Below, one piece after another: positions 56,452 through 64,000 of a stretch of DNA of 64,000 nucleotides. The number at the start of each line of letters is the position of its first letter. Position 1 is the first letter of the stretch. The position numbers and the translations under genes were made by a program. The stretch is from assembly GCA_018401745.1 (NCBI GenBank), contig JAGYJY010000005.1:62001-126000 (forward strand). The letters run 5' to 3'. This stretch comes from Pirellulales bacterium. Its GTDB lineage: Bacteria; Planctomycetota; Planctomycetia; Pirellulales; UBA1268. The notes under the pieces were generated by a model. That model ran no database searches and was not told the DNA's origin. It saw nothing but the letters and a program-made list of their open reading frames with translations.

Positions 56452-57813
56452 TCAGGATTTCTCCAGCAAGCCGCTGTAGTTTCGCATCACAAGATGACTA
56501 TCGATCTTCTGCACGAGGTCGAAGGCTACACTCACTGCGATCAGCAGTCCTGTACCGCCGTAGAAACTCGCTATCTGCACGGGGATTCCTAGAGCCCCCG
56601 CCACGATGGTGGGAATAATAGCCACCAGAGCCAAGAAGCCAGCACCGACGTAGGTGATCCGCTCCATCACTCGCTCGAGATAGTCCGCTGTCCGCTTCCC
56701 CGGCCGATACCCGGGAATGAAGCTGCCAAAGTTCTTCAGATTGTCTGCGATGTCCTTCGGATTGAAGGTGATCGCCGTCCAGAAATAGCAGAAGAAGTAG
56801 ATCAGCAACACATAGAGCAGGTTGTACATGAACGATTCCCCCCGCGTGAACGAATCGTGGAGGGAGGCGAGAATCTGGCTGCCGGGATTGGCGTTATGGA
56901 GATACTGAAAGAGCATCTGAGGAAACAACAGCAGCGAGCTCGCGAAGATGATCGGCATGACGCCAGCCTGGTTGACCCGCAGCGGAAGATACTGACGGGT
57001 GCCACCGTACACCCGCCGCCCGCGAACATGCTTCGCACTTTGAGTGGGGATTCGACGCTGACCCTGGGTCATGAAGACCACGCCAGCAACGACACCAACA
57101 AAGAGCGCCGCAAGCACGATGAGCGTTTCCACGCCCATCTTGCCACCACCGCCACCGAGTTCCCAGCTGGTGTCGCTGGTCAACTCCACCAGAGCACTCG
57201 GCATGGCTGCCAAAATACCCGCCATGATCAAGAGACTGATGCCGTTGCCAATTCCGAACTCGTCGATCTGCTCGCCAAGCCACATGAGGAAGATCGTGCC
57301 TGCAGTCATGGTCATCACAGCGACCAACTGCCAACTCAAAGGGAGCCGCCCATCGACGAGAAACGCTGAATCGATCAACGGCATGTCGCCTATTCTGGTC
57401 GACGCAAGAAAGGCCACATACGCCCAACTCTGGACAACACAGATCACCACCGTCGCATAGCGGGTGTATTCGTTGATCTTTTTCCGACCGCTCTCACCTT
57501 CCTTCTGCAACCGCTCCAGCGGAGGCCAGACCGTTCCGAGCAGCTGGAAAATAATCGAGGCCGAGATGTAGGGCATGATGCCCAGGCCGAAGATCGTGGC
57601 CTGCGAGAGCTGGCTCGCCGAAAACACGGCAACGGTCTTCAGCAGGTCACCGAGGCCACCAGCCTCTTCGGCAAAAGCCGTCATCGCCTGCGGATCGACG
57701 ATCGGCAGTGGAACCTGCCAGCCGACACGGTAGATCGCCAACAACCCCAACGTGAGCAGAATCTTCTGCCGGAGTTCGGGAATCGTGAAAATAATGCGGA
57801 GTTTCTCAAGCAC
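56452..57813 (-). CDS. secY: preprotein translocase subunit SecY
   Basis: 453 residues, about ten helices. The N-terminal 'QKILLTLGLLAIYRVGWQVP', 'IFGLGIMPYISASIIFQLLG' and 'EFGIGNGISLLIMAGILAAM' are family motifs, and 'AKHVRGRRVYGGTRQYLPLR' is the cytoplasmic loop that contacts SecA and the ribosome. 'FIPGYRPGKRTADYLERVM' follows. Located between rplO and adk. Confidence 0.97.
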   Translation of the reverse strand: MLEKLRIIFTIPELRQKILLTLGLLAIYRVGWQVPLPIVDPQAMTAFAEEAGGLGDLLKTVAVFSASQLSQATIFGLGIMPYISASIIFQLLGTVWPPLERLQKEGESGRKKINEYTRYATVVICVVQSWAYVAFLASTRIGDMPLIDSAFLVDGRLPLSWQLVAVMTMTAGTIFLMWLGEQIDEFGIGNGISLLIMAGILAAMPSALVELTSDTSWELGGGGGKMGVETLIVLAALFVGVVAGVVFMTQGQRRIPTQSAKHVRGRRVYGGTRQYLPLRVNQAGVMPIIFASSLLLFPQMLFQYLHNANPGSQILASLHDSFTRGESFMYNLLYVLLIYFFCYFWTAITFNPKDIADNLKNFGSFIPGYRPGKRTADYLERVMERITYVGAGFLALVAIIPTIVAGALGIPVQIASFYGGTGLLIAVSVAFDLVQKIDSHLVMRNYSGLLEKS

Positions 57814-57904
57814 CAGTCCGCTTCCTCCTGAGGCGTTGGGGCAACCCGCGGCGGGTGCCGCACGGGCCGGTCATCGCATCCCGGCCTCGGCCGGGAACGA
57901 GAGC

Positions 57905-58423
57905 CTACTCCGTCGCCGGTGTTTTATGCGATCCCTTTTGCGACGACTTTTTCTGACCCTTGACAACGGCTGCTGGGCCAGGAATCTCCGTGACCTTCCC
58001 GCCAGCGGCCAAGATCTTTTCGCGAGCCTGACTGCTCAAGCGGTGGGCTGAGACCAAGAGGGCGTGCGTCACCTCGCCCTGCCCAAGGATCTTGAGTTCG
58101 TCCCACACACCGCCGGCCATCCCAGCAGCCTTCAGGGTTTCGGGCGTCACTTCAGCACCAGCCGGAAACGCCTTGGCGATGTCACCAATGTTGACAGCGA
58201 ACACCGTACGGGCAAAACGATTGTGAAAGCCTCGCTTGGGGATCTGCCGGATAATCGGCATCCGGGCGCCTTCAAAGATCGCCGCAGCCGACCAGCCTGC
58301 CAGCTGCCCCTGCCCCTTGTGACCACGACCGGATGTCTTGCCACGGCCAGACCCAGGGCCTCGGCCGACACGAAGCCGCTTGCGGTTCTTGTGAATCCCT
58401 TTGTTGACATCGTGGAGACGCAT
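57905..58423 (-). CDS. rplO: 50S ribosomal protein L15
   Basis: 172 residues from the ATG at 58423 ('MRLHDVNKGIHKNRKRLR'), which has 'aagga' about 8 nt upstream; a longer frame to 58513 has no support. 'GRGPGSGRGKTSGRGHKGQG' and 'GFHNRFARTVFAVNIGDI' are typical. Ends in a Lys/Ser-rich tail ('VKGQKKSSQKGSHKT'). It follows rpsE directly; rpmD (L30), normally between them, is missing. A palindrome ('tcccggcctcggccggga', about 57880-57897) lies between rplO and secY. Confidence 0.95.
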   Translation of the reverse strand: MRLHDVNKGIHKNRKRLRVGRGPGSGRGKTSGRGHKGQGQLAGWSAAAIFEGARMPIIRQIPKRGFHNRFARTVFAVNIGDIAKAFPAGAEVTPETLKAAGMAGGVWDELKILGQGEVTHALLVSAHRLSSQAREKILAAGGKVTEIPGPAAVVKGQKKSSQKGSHKTPATE

Positions 58424-58529
58424 AGCGTGAAGTCCTTCGGAAAGGTTGTGATCGTAGTAGGGCCGGGCGGTCCACACCGGCGATTGAAGCACGCACCTCG
58501 CGGCCGGCTCCACATCGCTCGTTGGCAGC

Positions 58530-59021
58530 TTAGCTCAGGCTCACCCCGCGAAGCCGTTCAACATCCTCACGCGTCCGGAGCTGCTGGAGCGCGTTAATCG
58601 CAGCCTTGACCAGGTTGAGCGGGTTCGTCGAGCCCTGGGCTTTGGTCAGCACATCCTGAATGCCAGCAGACTCACAAACCGCACGAACCGAAGCGCCAGC
58701 AATCACACCCGTACCGGGATTGGCAGGCAGCATAATCACGCGGCTTGTGCCACTCACGCCCACCACTCGATGCGGGATGGTCCCAGAGGCCACCGGCACC
58801 TCGACGAGGTTTTTCATGCCGTCTTTGATCGCTTTTTCAACAGCAGGTGGCACCTCGTTGGCCTTGCCGTAGCCCCAGCCAACCTTGCCCTGGCCGTTTC
58901 CGACCACGACCAAGCCAGCAAAACTAAAGCGGCGACCGCCCTTCACAACTGCCGCACAACGGCGAACCTTGACAACCCGCTCGCTGAACTCGCCGCTGCG
59001 TTGCTCTCTGCCTGACGACAT
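58530..59021 (-). CDS. rpsE: 30S ribosomal protein S5
   Basis: 163 residues. 'RVVKVRRCAAVVKGGRRFSF' and 'GNGQGKVGWGYGKANEVPPA' form the double-stranded RNA-binding part, and 'TGVIAGASVRAVCESAGIQD' with 'GSTNPLNLVKAAINAL' the C-terminal part. It lies between rplR and rplO. Confidence 0.97.
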   Translation of the reverse strand: MSSGREQRSGEFSERVVKVRRCAAVVKGGRRFSFAGLVVVGNGQGKVGWGYGKANEVPPAVEKAIKDGMKNLVEVPVASGTIPHRVVGVSGTSRVIMLPANPGTGVIAGASVRAVCESAGIQDVLTKAQGSTNPLNLVKAAINALQQLRTREDVERLRGVSLS

Positions 59022-59032
59022 GGTCCCTTATT

Positions 59033-59066
59033 CCTGAATACGTGTGTGGCCTGAATACGTGTGGTC
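59033..59066. repeat. 17-bp direct repeat, two copies
   Basis: 'cctgaatacgtgtg' begins both units, 59033-59049 and 59050-59066; the last three bases differ. In the gap between rplR and rpsE. Confidence 0.7.
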
Positions 59067-59110
59067 TGTGACGGGCCTTTGCCCTGCGTCGCCTGCTCCG
59101 ACTTCAATCC

Positions 59111-59479
59111 CTAAAACTCCAGGCCCGCGGACCGCGCCGCATCCGCGAGAGCGGCAACGCGACCGTGGTAGCGAAAACTTCCGCGGTCAAAGCACACCTG
59201 CTTCACGCCAACAGCCTGCGCCCGCTCGGCGACAGCCTTGCCAATCGCCTCAGCCGCCGTACGGTTGCCGCCAAATCCCACCTGCTCACGCAAGGCTTTG
59301 TCAGCGGTACTGGCAGAAGCCAGCGTACGTCCGGTCACGTCGTCGACAACTTGAGCGTAAATGTGCTTGTGCGATCGAAACACTGTGAGCCGCGGTCGGT
59401 CGGCAGTCCCGCTGAGGCGTTTCCGCACACGGAAGCGACGACGTGTCCGCTGGCGTAGATTGATTCTTGCGTGATCCAT
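59111..59479 (-). CDS. rplR: 50S ribosomal protein L18
   Basis: 122 residues. '[20 protein letters not shown]' and '[20 protein letters not shown]' are the 5S-rRNA-binding signature, and the C-terminal '[20 protein letters not shown]' is typical. Start ATG at 59479. Between rplF and rpsE. Confidence 0.97.
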   Translation of the reverse strand: MDHARINLRQRTRRRFRVRKRLSGTADRPRLTVFRSHKHIYAQVVDDVTGRTLASASTADKALREQVGFGGNRTAAEAIGKAVAERAQAVGVKQVCFDRGSFRYHGRVAALADAARSAGLEF

Positions 59480-59500
59480 GGTTCTCGTTTCCGTCTACGA

Positions 59501-59540
59501 TTTTTGTTTGTGGTGGCCGGGCTTTGTTCGTGGTGGCCGG
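59501..59540. repeat. 20-bp direct repeat, two copies
   Basis: 'tttttgtttgtggtggccgg' (59501-59520) and 'gctttgttcgtggtggccgg' (59521-59540) match at 17 of 20 positions. In the 101-bp gap between rplF and rplR. Confidence 0.7.
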
Positions 59541-59580
59541 GAGTTGGCAGCCCGGCGGACTGGGGAGATCGCTCTCGCCG

Positions 59581-60120
59581 CTACTTCGTGACAGCCTTAC
59601 CCGCCTTGCGACGCACCTGCTCGTTCTCGTACCGAATCCCCTTGCCCTTGTAGGGCTCCGGCTTCCTCAGCGCCCGCACCTCAGCGGCAAACTGCCCGAC
59701 CTGCTGCTTATCAATACCCTTAATGGAGATGTGCGTCTGATCTGGGCAGGTCACGGTCAGTCCGCTGGGAATCGGCACCTGAAGCTCATTGGCAAAACCA
59801 ACCCGCAGCTGCAACACATCCTTCTGCACAGCTGCGATGTAGCCGACTCCGACAATCTCGAGTTTCTTCTCGTAGCCCTTCTCAACGCCCACGACCATGT
59901 TGGCGATGAGTGCGCGTGTCAGGCCATGAACGCTCCTAGAGATTCGGGTGTCGTCTTGACGGGCAACCCGCACCTCAGCCTCACCGACCTCAACAGAGAC
60001 GTTCGGGTGCGGACTCAGCTCAAGTTTTCCGAGCGGACCTTCGACACGGAAATCACCGTTCTCAAGCGACGCCTTAACACCCTTGGGCAGCGGGACGGGG
60101 GATTTTCCTACTCGCGACAT
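59581..60120 (-). CDS. rplF: 50S ribosomal protein L6
   Basis: 179 residues, starting 'MSRVGKSPVPLPKGVKASLE'. The two related L6 domains are visible; the second has 'CPDQTHISIKGIDKQQVGQF' and the conserved 'RKPEPYKGKGIRYENEQVRR'. Between rpsH and rplR. Confidence 0.97.
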   Translation of the reverse strand: MSRVGKSPVPLPKGVKASLENGDFRVEGPLGKLELSPHPNVSVEVGEAEVRVARQDDTRISRSVHGLTRALIANMVVGVEKGYEKKLEIVGVGYIAAVQKDVLQLRVGFANELQVPIPSGLTVTCPDQTHISIKGIDKQQVGQFAAEVRALRKPEPYKGKGIRYENEQVRRKAGKAVTK

Positions 60121-60137
60121 GACTCGATCTCTTCTAT

Positions 60138-60171
60138 GTTCGCCGACAGCTTGTGTTCACCGACAGCTTGT
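60138..60171. repeat. 17-bp direct repeat, two copies
   Basis: 'gttcgccgacagcttgt' (60138-60154) and 'gttcaccgacagcttgt' (60155-60171) differ at one base. In the gap between rpsH and rplF. Confidence 0.75.
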
Positions 60172-60213
60172 CTGGAGACAGATGATGCAACTCATAATGA
60201 CACCGCCGAATCT

Positions 60214-60609
60214 CTACCACAGCTCGGCGAGCACCTCGCCACCGAGTTTCTTCTGCCGAGCCTCTCGATCACTCAGGACGCCACCGGACGTCGACACGAT
60301 CGAAATCCCTAGGCCCCCAAGCACCGGCCGAAGCCGCGTCGACCCACTATAAATTCGACGACCTGGAGAACTCACTCGACGGATGTGGCGAATCACTCGC
60401 TCGCCATTCGGACCATACTTCAACTCAAGCTGCAACTTTGGAACGGGAGCGGACTCCACCTCTCGCCAATCCCAGATAAAACCCTCACGTTTGAGAACGT
60501 CCGCCACGCCCCGCTTGACCTTGGAGGTCGGCAGTTCGATCACGGCACGCTCGATCCGAACGGCATTGCGGATCCGCGTGAGCATGTCGGCGATGGGATC
60601 GGTCATCAT
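60214..60609 (-). CDS. rpsH: 30S ribosomal protein S8
   Basis: About 131 residues. Starts 'MMTDPIADMLTRIRNAVRI' (two Met codons, 60609 and 60606) and ends 'SDREARQKKLGGEVLAELW'. 'GISIVSTSGGVLSDREA' is the S8 signature. An in-frame extension to 60693 lacks support. A hairpin with a T run at 60690-60710 is in the opposite orientation and does not end this transcript. Confidence 0.96.
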   Translation of the reverse strand: MMTDPIADMLTRIRNAVRIERAVIELPTSKVKRGVADVLKREGFIWDWREVESAPVPKLQLELKYGPNGERVIRHIRRVSSPGRRIYSGSTRLRPVLGGLGISIVSTSGGVLSDREARQKKLGGEVLAELW

Positions 60610-60774
60610 GGTCGGGTCGGCCCTCGTAGAGTCACTGGTTTGCGCAGGTTTCTGGCATCGTCGTGCCAGGTCTCGTTCCTCAGCCTGCTGCACGCGTAGC
60701 GTGCGATTTTTAAGTCAATCTCTTGTTCAGTCAGCATGCAACGGTCAGCCCCCGACCATTCGGTCGCGCGAGGC

Positions 60775-60960
60775 TCACCAACTCGCCTTTTTTACGCCCG
60801 GGATACAGCCCTGATCGGCCAGTTTCCGGAAGCAGATCCGGCACGTGCCGAACTTCTGATACACCGCCCGGGGCCGTCCACAAAACATGCAGCGGCGAAC
60901 AATCCGTGTGGAGAACTTCGGCGGCCGCTTGGCTGCCGCGATCTTTGATTTACTTGCCAT
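60775..60960 (-). CDS. rpsN: 30S ribosomal protein S14, zinc-type
   Basis: 61 residues from the ATG at 60960 ('[17 protein letters not shown]'). The zinc ribbon '[20 protein letters not shown]' and '[19 protein letters not shown]' identify the short C+ form. Between rplE and rpsH, the normal place. Confidence 0.95.
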   Translation of the reverse strand: MASKSKIAAAKRPPKFSTRIVRRCMFCGRPRAVYQKFGTCRICFRKLADQGCIPGVKKASW

Positions 60961-60998
60961 TTCGTCCTCGTTGACTGCGACCCAAAGGGCATTCACGC

Positions 60999-61607
60999 CT
61001 ATGCTGCTGCATCGGCATCCCCGTCCTTTTTCAGAGGCACGCCCAAGCCCCGAAGCAGTTCACGTGCTGCCCCGTCCGACTTTGCGGTCGTGACGATGGT
61101 GATGTTCATACCCTGGGGACGAGTGAACCGATCTGGATTGATCTCAGGAAACACCATTTGCTCAGAAAGCCCGAGACTGTAGTTTCCGTTTCCGTCGAAT
61201 GCTGTCGCCGAAAGACCGCGGAAGTCGCGAACCCGAGGCAAGGCAATCGAAACAAGGCGATCAAGAAACTCCCACATCCGGCGGCCCCGAAGCGTGACCT
61301 TACAGCCGATAGGAAGATTTTCCCGAAGCTTAAATCCAGCCACGGCGATGCGAGACAACGTGGCGATCGGCTTCTGCCCCGCGATCTGCGCCATGGCAGA
61401 AATGGCTTCATCAAGATACTTCTTCTCGGTGATTGCCACGCCGACACCCATGTTAATAACCACCTTCTCCAGCCCAGGAATCGCGTGCGGATTCATCGCA
61501 CCAAGCTTTTCCACCAGAGCCGGCCGAACCACGGTGCGATAATGCTCGAGCAGACGGGGCGTGCCCGCGGAGGCCTCACTCGTCGCTTCGCTCTGCTGTT
61601 TCGCCAT
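60999..61607 (-). CDS. rplE: 50S ribosomal protein L5
   Basis: About 202 residues from ATG 61607 ('[11 protein letters not shown]'). '[20 protein letters not shown]' and '[20 protein letters not shown]' are the family core; '[20 protein letters not shown]' follows. The C-terminus has an Asp/Ala tail. A longer in-frame start at 61682 reads through non-coding sequence. Confidence 0.96.
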   Translation of the reverse strand: MAKQQSEATSEASAGTPRLLEHYRTVVRPALVEKLGAMNPHAIPGLEKVVINMGVGVAITEKKYLDEAISAMAQIAGQKPIATLSRIAVAGFKLRENLPIGCKVTLRGRRMWEFLDRLVSIALPRVRDFRGLSATAFDGNGNYSLGLSEQMVFPEINPDRFTRPQGMNITIVTTAKSDGAARELLRGLGVPLKKDGDADAAA

Positions 61608-61736
61608 CAGTCCAACTGCCTTCCTATTCTCAACGCCGAGTCTGGCGTGTCTTTCAAAACTGCGACGCCCTGCGGTACCCACCGTCTTGCGTCGTGCTGA
61701 TTCATGCCCTCAACAATGTTCCGCGTTCCGCGAACA

Positions 61737-62093
61737 TCACGTTGCTGCCTTGCTCGCGGCACCACCGCGTGCTGCCCGCAGAACGCCCGCATCCGCGCCA
61801 CATTTCCGACAAAACCGCACCTTGCCGCCATCCTCGACGAGACGCTTGCCAATTCTCGTCGGCTTCCCGCACGATGGACACACCAACATGACATTCGAGG
61901 CGTCGATCGGCATCTCTTTGCTCAGTCGGCCTCCCTGCGGATTTTTCTGGCTCCGTCGCATATGACGGTAGACGCGGTTCACGCCCTCCACCACGAGTTT
62001 GCCCTTCTGCGGCAGCACAACAAGAACCTTCGCCCTCGTGCCCCGTGCATTTCCGGAACAGACTTCCACCATGTCGCCAGATCGGATCAGCAT
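61737..62093 (-). CDS. rplX: 50S ribosomal protein L24
   Basis: 118 residues. The KOW motif region ('MVEVCSGNARGTRAKVLVVL') and 'GVNRVYRHMRRSQKNPQGG' are diagnostic. A C-terminal zinc-ribbon pair is present: 'MLVCPSCGKPTRIG' and 'RFCRKCGADAG'. The start ATG at 62093 overlaps the rplN stop by one base (TGATG), so the two are coupled. Confidence 0.96.
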   Translation of the reverse strand: MLIRSGDMVEVCSGNARGTRAKVLVVLPQKGKLVVEGVNRVYRHMRRSQKNPQGGRLSKEMPIDASNVMLVCPSCGKPTRIGKRLVEDGGKVRFCRKCGADAGVLRAARGGAASKAAT

Positions 62094-62461
62094 CAGATCA
62101 CCTCGCTCGCCAGACTGACGATCTTCATAAAGTTCTGTTCGCGGAGCTCGCGTGCGACGGCACCAAAGATACGGGTGCCCTTCGGGTTCTTGTCGTTATC
62201 GACAATCACGCACGCGTTGCTGTCAAACCGGACGTAACTACCATCGCCGCGACGCGTCGGCTTCTTGCACCGCACGATCACGGCCTTCACAACCGCCTTT
62301 TTCTTCACGTCACTCCCGGGAATGACGCTTTTGACGCTGCAAATAATGACATCACCCAGCCCGGCGGTTCGCTTCCGACTCCCGCCAAGCACCTTGAAGC
62401 ACATGACCTCTTTGGCGCCGGTGTTGTCCGCGACGCTGAGTCGCGACTGCATCTGAATCAT
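62093..62461 (-). CDS. rplN: 50S ribosomal protein L14
   Basis: 122 residues. '[20 protein letters not shown]' is the exact L14 start, and '[20 protein letters not shown]' and '[20 protein letters not shown]' the conserved end. Followed immediately by rplX. Confidence 0.98.
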   Translation of the reverse strand: MIQMQSRLSVADNTGAKEVMCFKVLGGSRKRTAGLGDVIICSVKSVIPGSDVKKKAVVKAVIVRCKKPTRRGDGSYVRFDSNACVIVDNDKNPKGTRIFGAVARELREQNFMKIVSLASEVI

Positions 62462-62517
62462 TGCCTGTACCTGCCTTCAATCACGGTATCGCTGGAGATC
62501 GCCGTCACGACAAACCC

Positions 62518-62947
62518 TCACTCGCCCGTCTGTTCTGAACCTGTCTCTTCGTTTCCGCCAGCAGCTTCCACAGCTGGCGTCGACGGCTCGGCTGCCGGCG
62601 GCTGATCAGATCGTGCCGACAGCTCAGCCTCTTCTGCCTTTGCAGCACCCTCGCGAAGCCGCGTGGCACGCGCTCCACTGCGGAGCGAGGCGACATCCAC
62701 AGCCGTGCTCTTGGCGACCACTCGGACGAGCTCCCAACGCTTTAAACGACTCCGTGGCCGGCTTTCGATAATTTCAACCGTATCGCCAGCCGCAGACTCT
62801 TCGTTCTCGTCGTGCACGTGGCACACCGTGCGGCGGTGCAAAATCTTTCCGTACTTCGTATGCCGAACGATACGCGGCACTTCGACCCGACGGGTTTTTG
62901 CCGCCGAAGTCACTCGTCACCGTTCCTGTCACCACCCGCTTGGGCAT
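62518..62947 (-). CDS. rpsQ: 30S ribosomal protein S17 with acidic tail (one frameshift)
   Basis: The normal N-terminus 'MPKRVVTGTVTSD' begins at ATG 62947, behind a strong 'ggagag' 5 nt upstream. After about 13 codons the frame is lost, and the rest ('KTRRVEVPRIVRHTKYGKIL', then 'RRTVCHVHDENEESAAGDTV') is read in the next frame; one base is extra between about 62901 and 62912. Joined, it is a full S17 core plus a 60-residue acidic, Ala/Glu-rich C-terminal tail that most S17 proteins lack. S17 is essential or nearly so, so the break is almost certainly a sequence error. A GTG at 62913 would give a protein lacking the N-terminal strand. Confidence 0.9.
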
Positions 62948-63044
62948 CGACTCTCTCCTGCTTGTGTCCGATACGCGTTAGCCGCCGCGGACCCGATCCC
63001 GTATGGCACTGCCGAGCGATGTCCGCTCGCGCCATGCTGCCTGG

Positions 63045-63281
63045 TCACACCGCCTCCGAACCGCCCGCGGCCGCTTCGCTCGAAGCAGCAACCTTTCCAC
63101 GCTCAGCCAAAATCGTCTGGCACCGAGCGATCGTCCTCCGACTCCTCCGCACCTCTGTAGGCGAGGCGAGCTTCTCAGTCTGGGCCTGCAGTCGGAGCTT
63201 GAACAACGACTCTGCCGCATCTTTCCACACGGCCTGAATCTGCTCGTTGCTCATTTCGCGAAGCTCATTCGCCTTTGTCAT
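63045..63281 (-). CDS. rpmC: 50S ribosomal protein L29
   Basis: 78 residues: 'MTKANELREMSNEQIQAVWK' then 'ESLFKLRLQAQTEKLASPTE' and 'VRRSRRTIARCQTILAER', the two-helix L29 pattern, followed by an Ala/Ser tail. Between rplP and rpsQ. Confidence 0.95.
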   Translation of the reverse strand: MTKANELREMSNEQIQAVWKDAAESLFKLRLQAQTEKLASPTEVRRSRRTIARCQTILAERGKVAASSEAAAGGSEAV

Positions 63282-63444
63282 CGCTTCGACCTCTACCCGT
63301 GAACAGTCTTTGCTTTGTCCTACTTTTTTTTGCTTCTTGCCTGACTACTGCCCAGCTTCTTCGAACCGCCTACCGCTGTCGCAGCGACCGTCTGCCGGGT
63401 CGGCACGCTTGCTCACCAGCCCATGAGCCGCTCAGCAATGGCGG

Positions 63445-63861
63445 CTACATGCCTCGCCGCTTTACCATCCGCACCCGAACCGGCATCTTGTGCGCCAGTC
63501 GCCGCAGACAGATCCGCGCCGCATCCTCACTCACACCACCGATTTCATAAAGAATGGTGCCCGGCTTCACGACGGCCGCCCAATACTCCGGCTCACCCTT
63601 ACCCTTGCCCATTCGAGTTTCGAGCGGGATCGAGGTTACCGAGCGATGCGGGAAAATCCTGATATACAAACGTCCTTCGTTCCGAATGTACTGCTGGGCA
63701 GCAATACGACCAGCTTCGATCGTCTGCGCCGAGATCCACCCGGGTTGTTCTGCTTGCAAGCCGAAATCACCAAAGACGACAGTGTTGCCACGAGTGGCCT
63801 CACCTTTTATACGCCCTCTTTGGCTTTTTCGATGCTTGACCCTCTTGGGCATCAGCGGCAT
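63445..63861 (-). CDS. rplP: 50S ribosomal protein L16
   Basis: 138 residues from ATG 63861 ('[20 protein letters not shown]'), with 'gaggag' 7 nt upstream. 'ITPEW'-type tRNA-site sequence is here '[20 protein letters not shown]' and '[20 protein letters not shown]'. The first 62 nt of the gene lie inside the end of rpsC in another frame, so this stretch is coding twice. A second ATG at 63852 is possible but would still overlap. Confidence 0.96.
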   Translation of the reverse strand: MPLMPKRVKHRKSQRGRIKGEATRGNTVVFGDFGLQAEQPGWISAQTIEAGRIAAQQYIRNEGRLYIRIFPHRSVTSIPLETRMGKGKGEPEYWAAVVKPGTILYEIGGVSEDAARICLRRLAHKMPVRVRMVKRRGM

Positions 63862-64000
63862 CGCCTGACTCCTCGTATGTACCCTGGTTGACCCACACCT
63901 GTACGCCAATATTGCCCTGCGGAGTGGGCGCCTCGCAGAACCCGTAATCGATCTTGGCACGCAGCGTCGACAGTGGAACCGACCCTGACATCGCCTTCTC
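63800..64000 (-). CDS. rpsC: 30S ribosomal protein S3 (C-terminal part only)
   Basis: The gene runs past the right edge; only its last 67 codons or so are here. '[20 protein letters not shown]' and '[20 protein letters not shown]' are the conserved S3 end, followed by an Ala/Asp/Gln and Lys-rich tail finishing '[10 protein letters not shown]'. The tail shares 62 nt with the start of rplP in a different frame. Confidence 0.95.
   Translation of the reverse strand, partial: EKAMSGSVPLSTLRAKIDYGFCEAPTPQGNIGVQVWVNQGTYEESGDAADAQEGQASKKPKRAYKR

Noticed and set aside
60690..60710. Hairpin 'gcacgc-gta-gcgtgc' followed by a T run as a terminator
   Set aside because: The T run follows on the plus strand only, while the ribosomal genes are read on the minus strand.

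Overview
The window reads as the chromosome of a GC-rich planctomycete, probably a Pirellulales-like member of Planctomycetota. The signs are a DUF1549/DUF1553 plus DUF1501 gene pair, a TIGR03009-family protein, a Minf_1886-family protein, a fused SecDF next to YajC and Tgt, and a ribosomal operon with no rpmD or infA at the expected places. DapF, an AsmA-like protein, a DUF374 acyltransferase and lipoproteins point to a Gram-negative type envelope. This placement is inferred from gene content; no 16S rRNA gene is in the window.

Layout. 1-7355: a PQQ-type propeller protein (cut at the left edge), an MFS exporter, then an isoprenoid/NADP set (ispA, dxs, nadK) and a DUF6263-like exported protein. 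7389-14415 (minus): AsmA-like protein, dapF, DUF374 acyltransferase and dnaA. 14728-22279: an MFS transporter, tilS and a group of envelope proteins (lipoprotein, von Willebrand A membrane protein, alpha/beta hydrolase, LysM protein). 22454-31701 (minus): gyrA, ugd, tgt, yajC and secDF. 31919-36605 (plus): two tandem ArnT-like glycosyltransferases and a DPM1/ArnC-like GT2, a translationally coupled trio for lipid-linked sugar transfer. 36661-39660 (minus): a glutathione peroxidase and pckA, separated by 840 bp of repeat-rich, structured DNA. 39787-50423 (minus): a 47-residue membrane protein, Minf_1886, TIGR03009, nadE, speA, a MATE transporter, DUF1501 and DUF1549/DUF1553. 50598-64000 (minus): a continuous S10-spc-alpha ribosomal operon from rpsC (cut at the right edge) to rplQ, closed by a strong hairpin.

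Two things stand out. First, the pckA-GPx gap holds two identical 71-bp elements that can fold into a four-way, cloverleaf-like junction with no unpaired bases between helices, inside a longer repeat, plus a 42-bp tandem repeat that runs into the pckA stop codon. Second, fifteen single-base frameshifts break ten genes, including housekeeping genes such as dnaA, secDF, tgt, dapF and rpsQ. In each, the broken frames join into a complete family member, and several breaks fall in G/C runs, so most are probably sequence errors. These genes are annotated across their full span.
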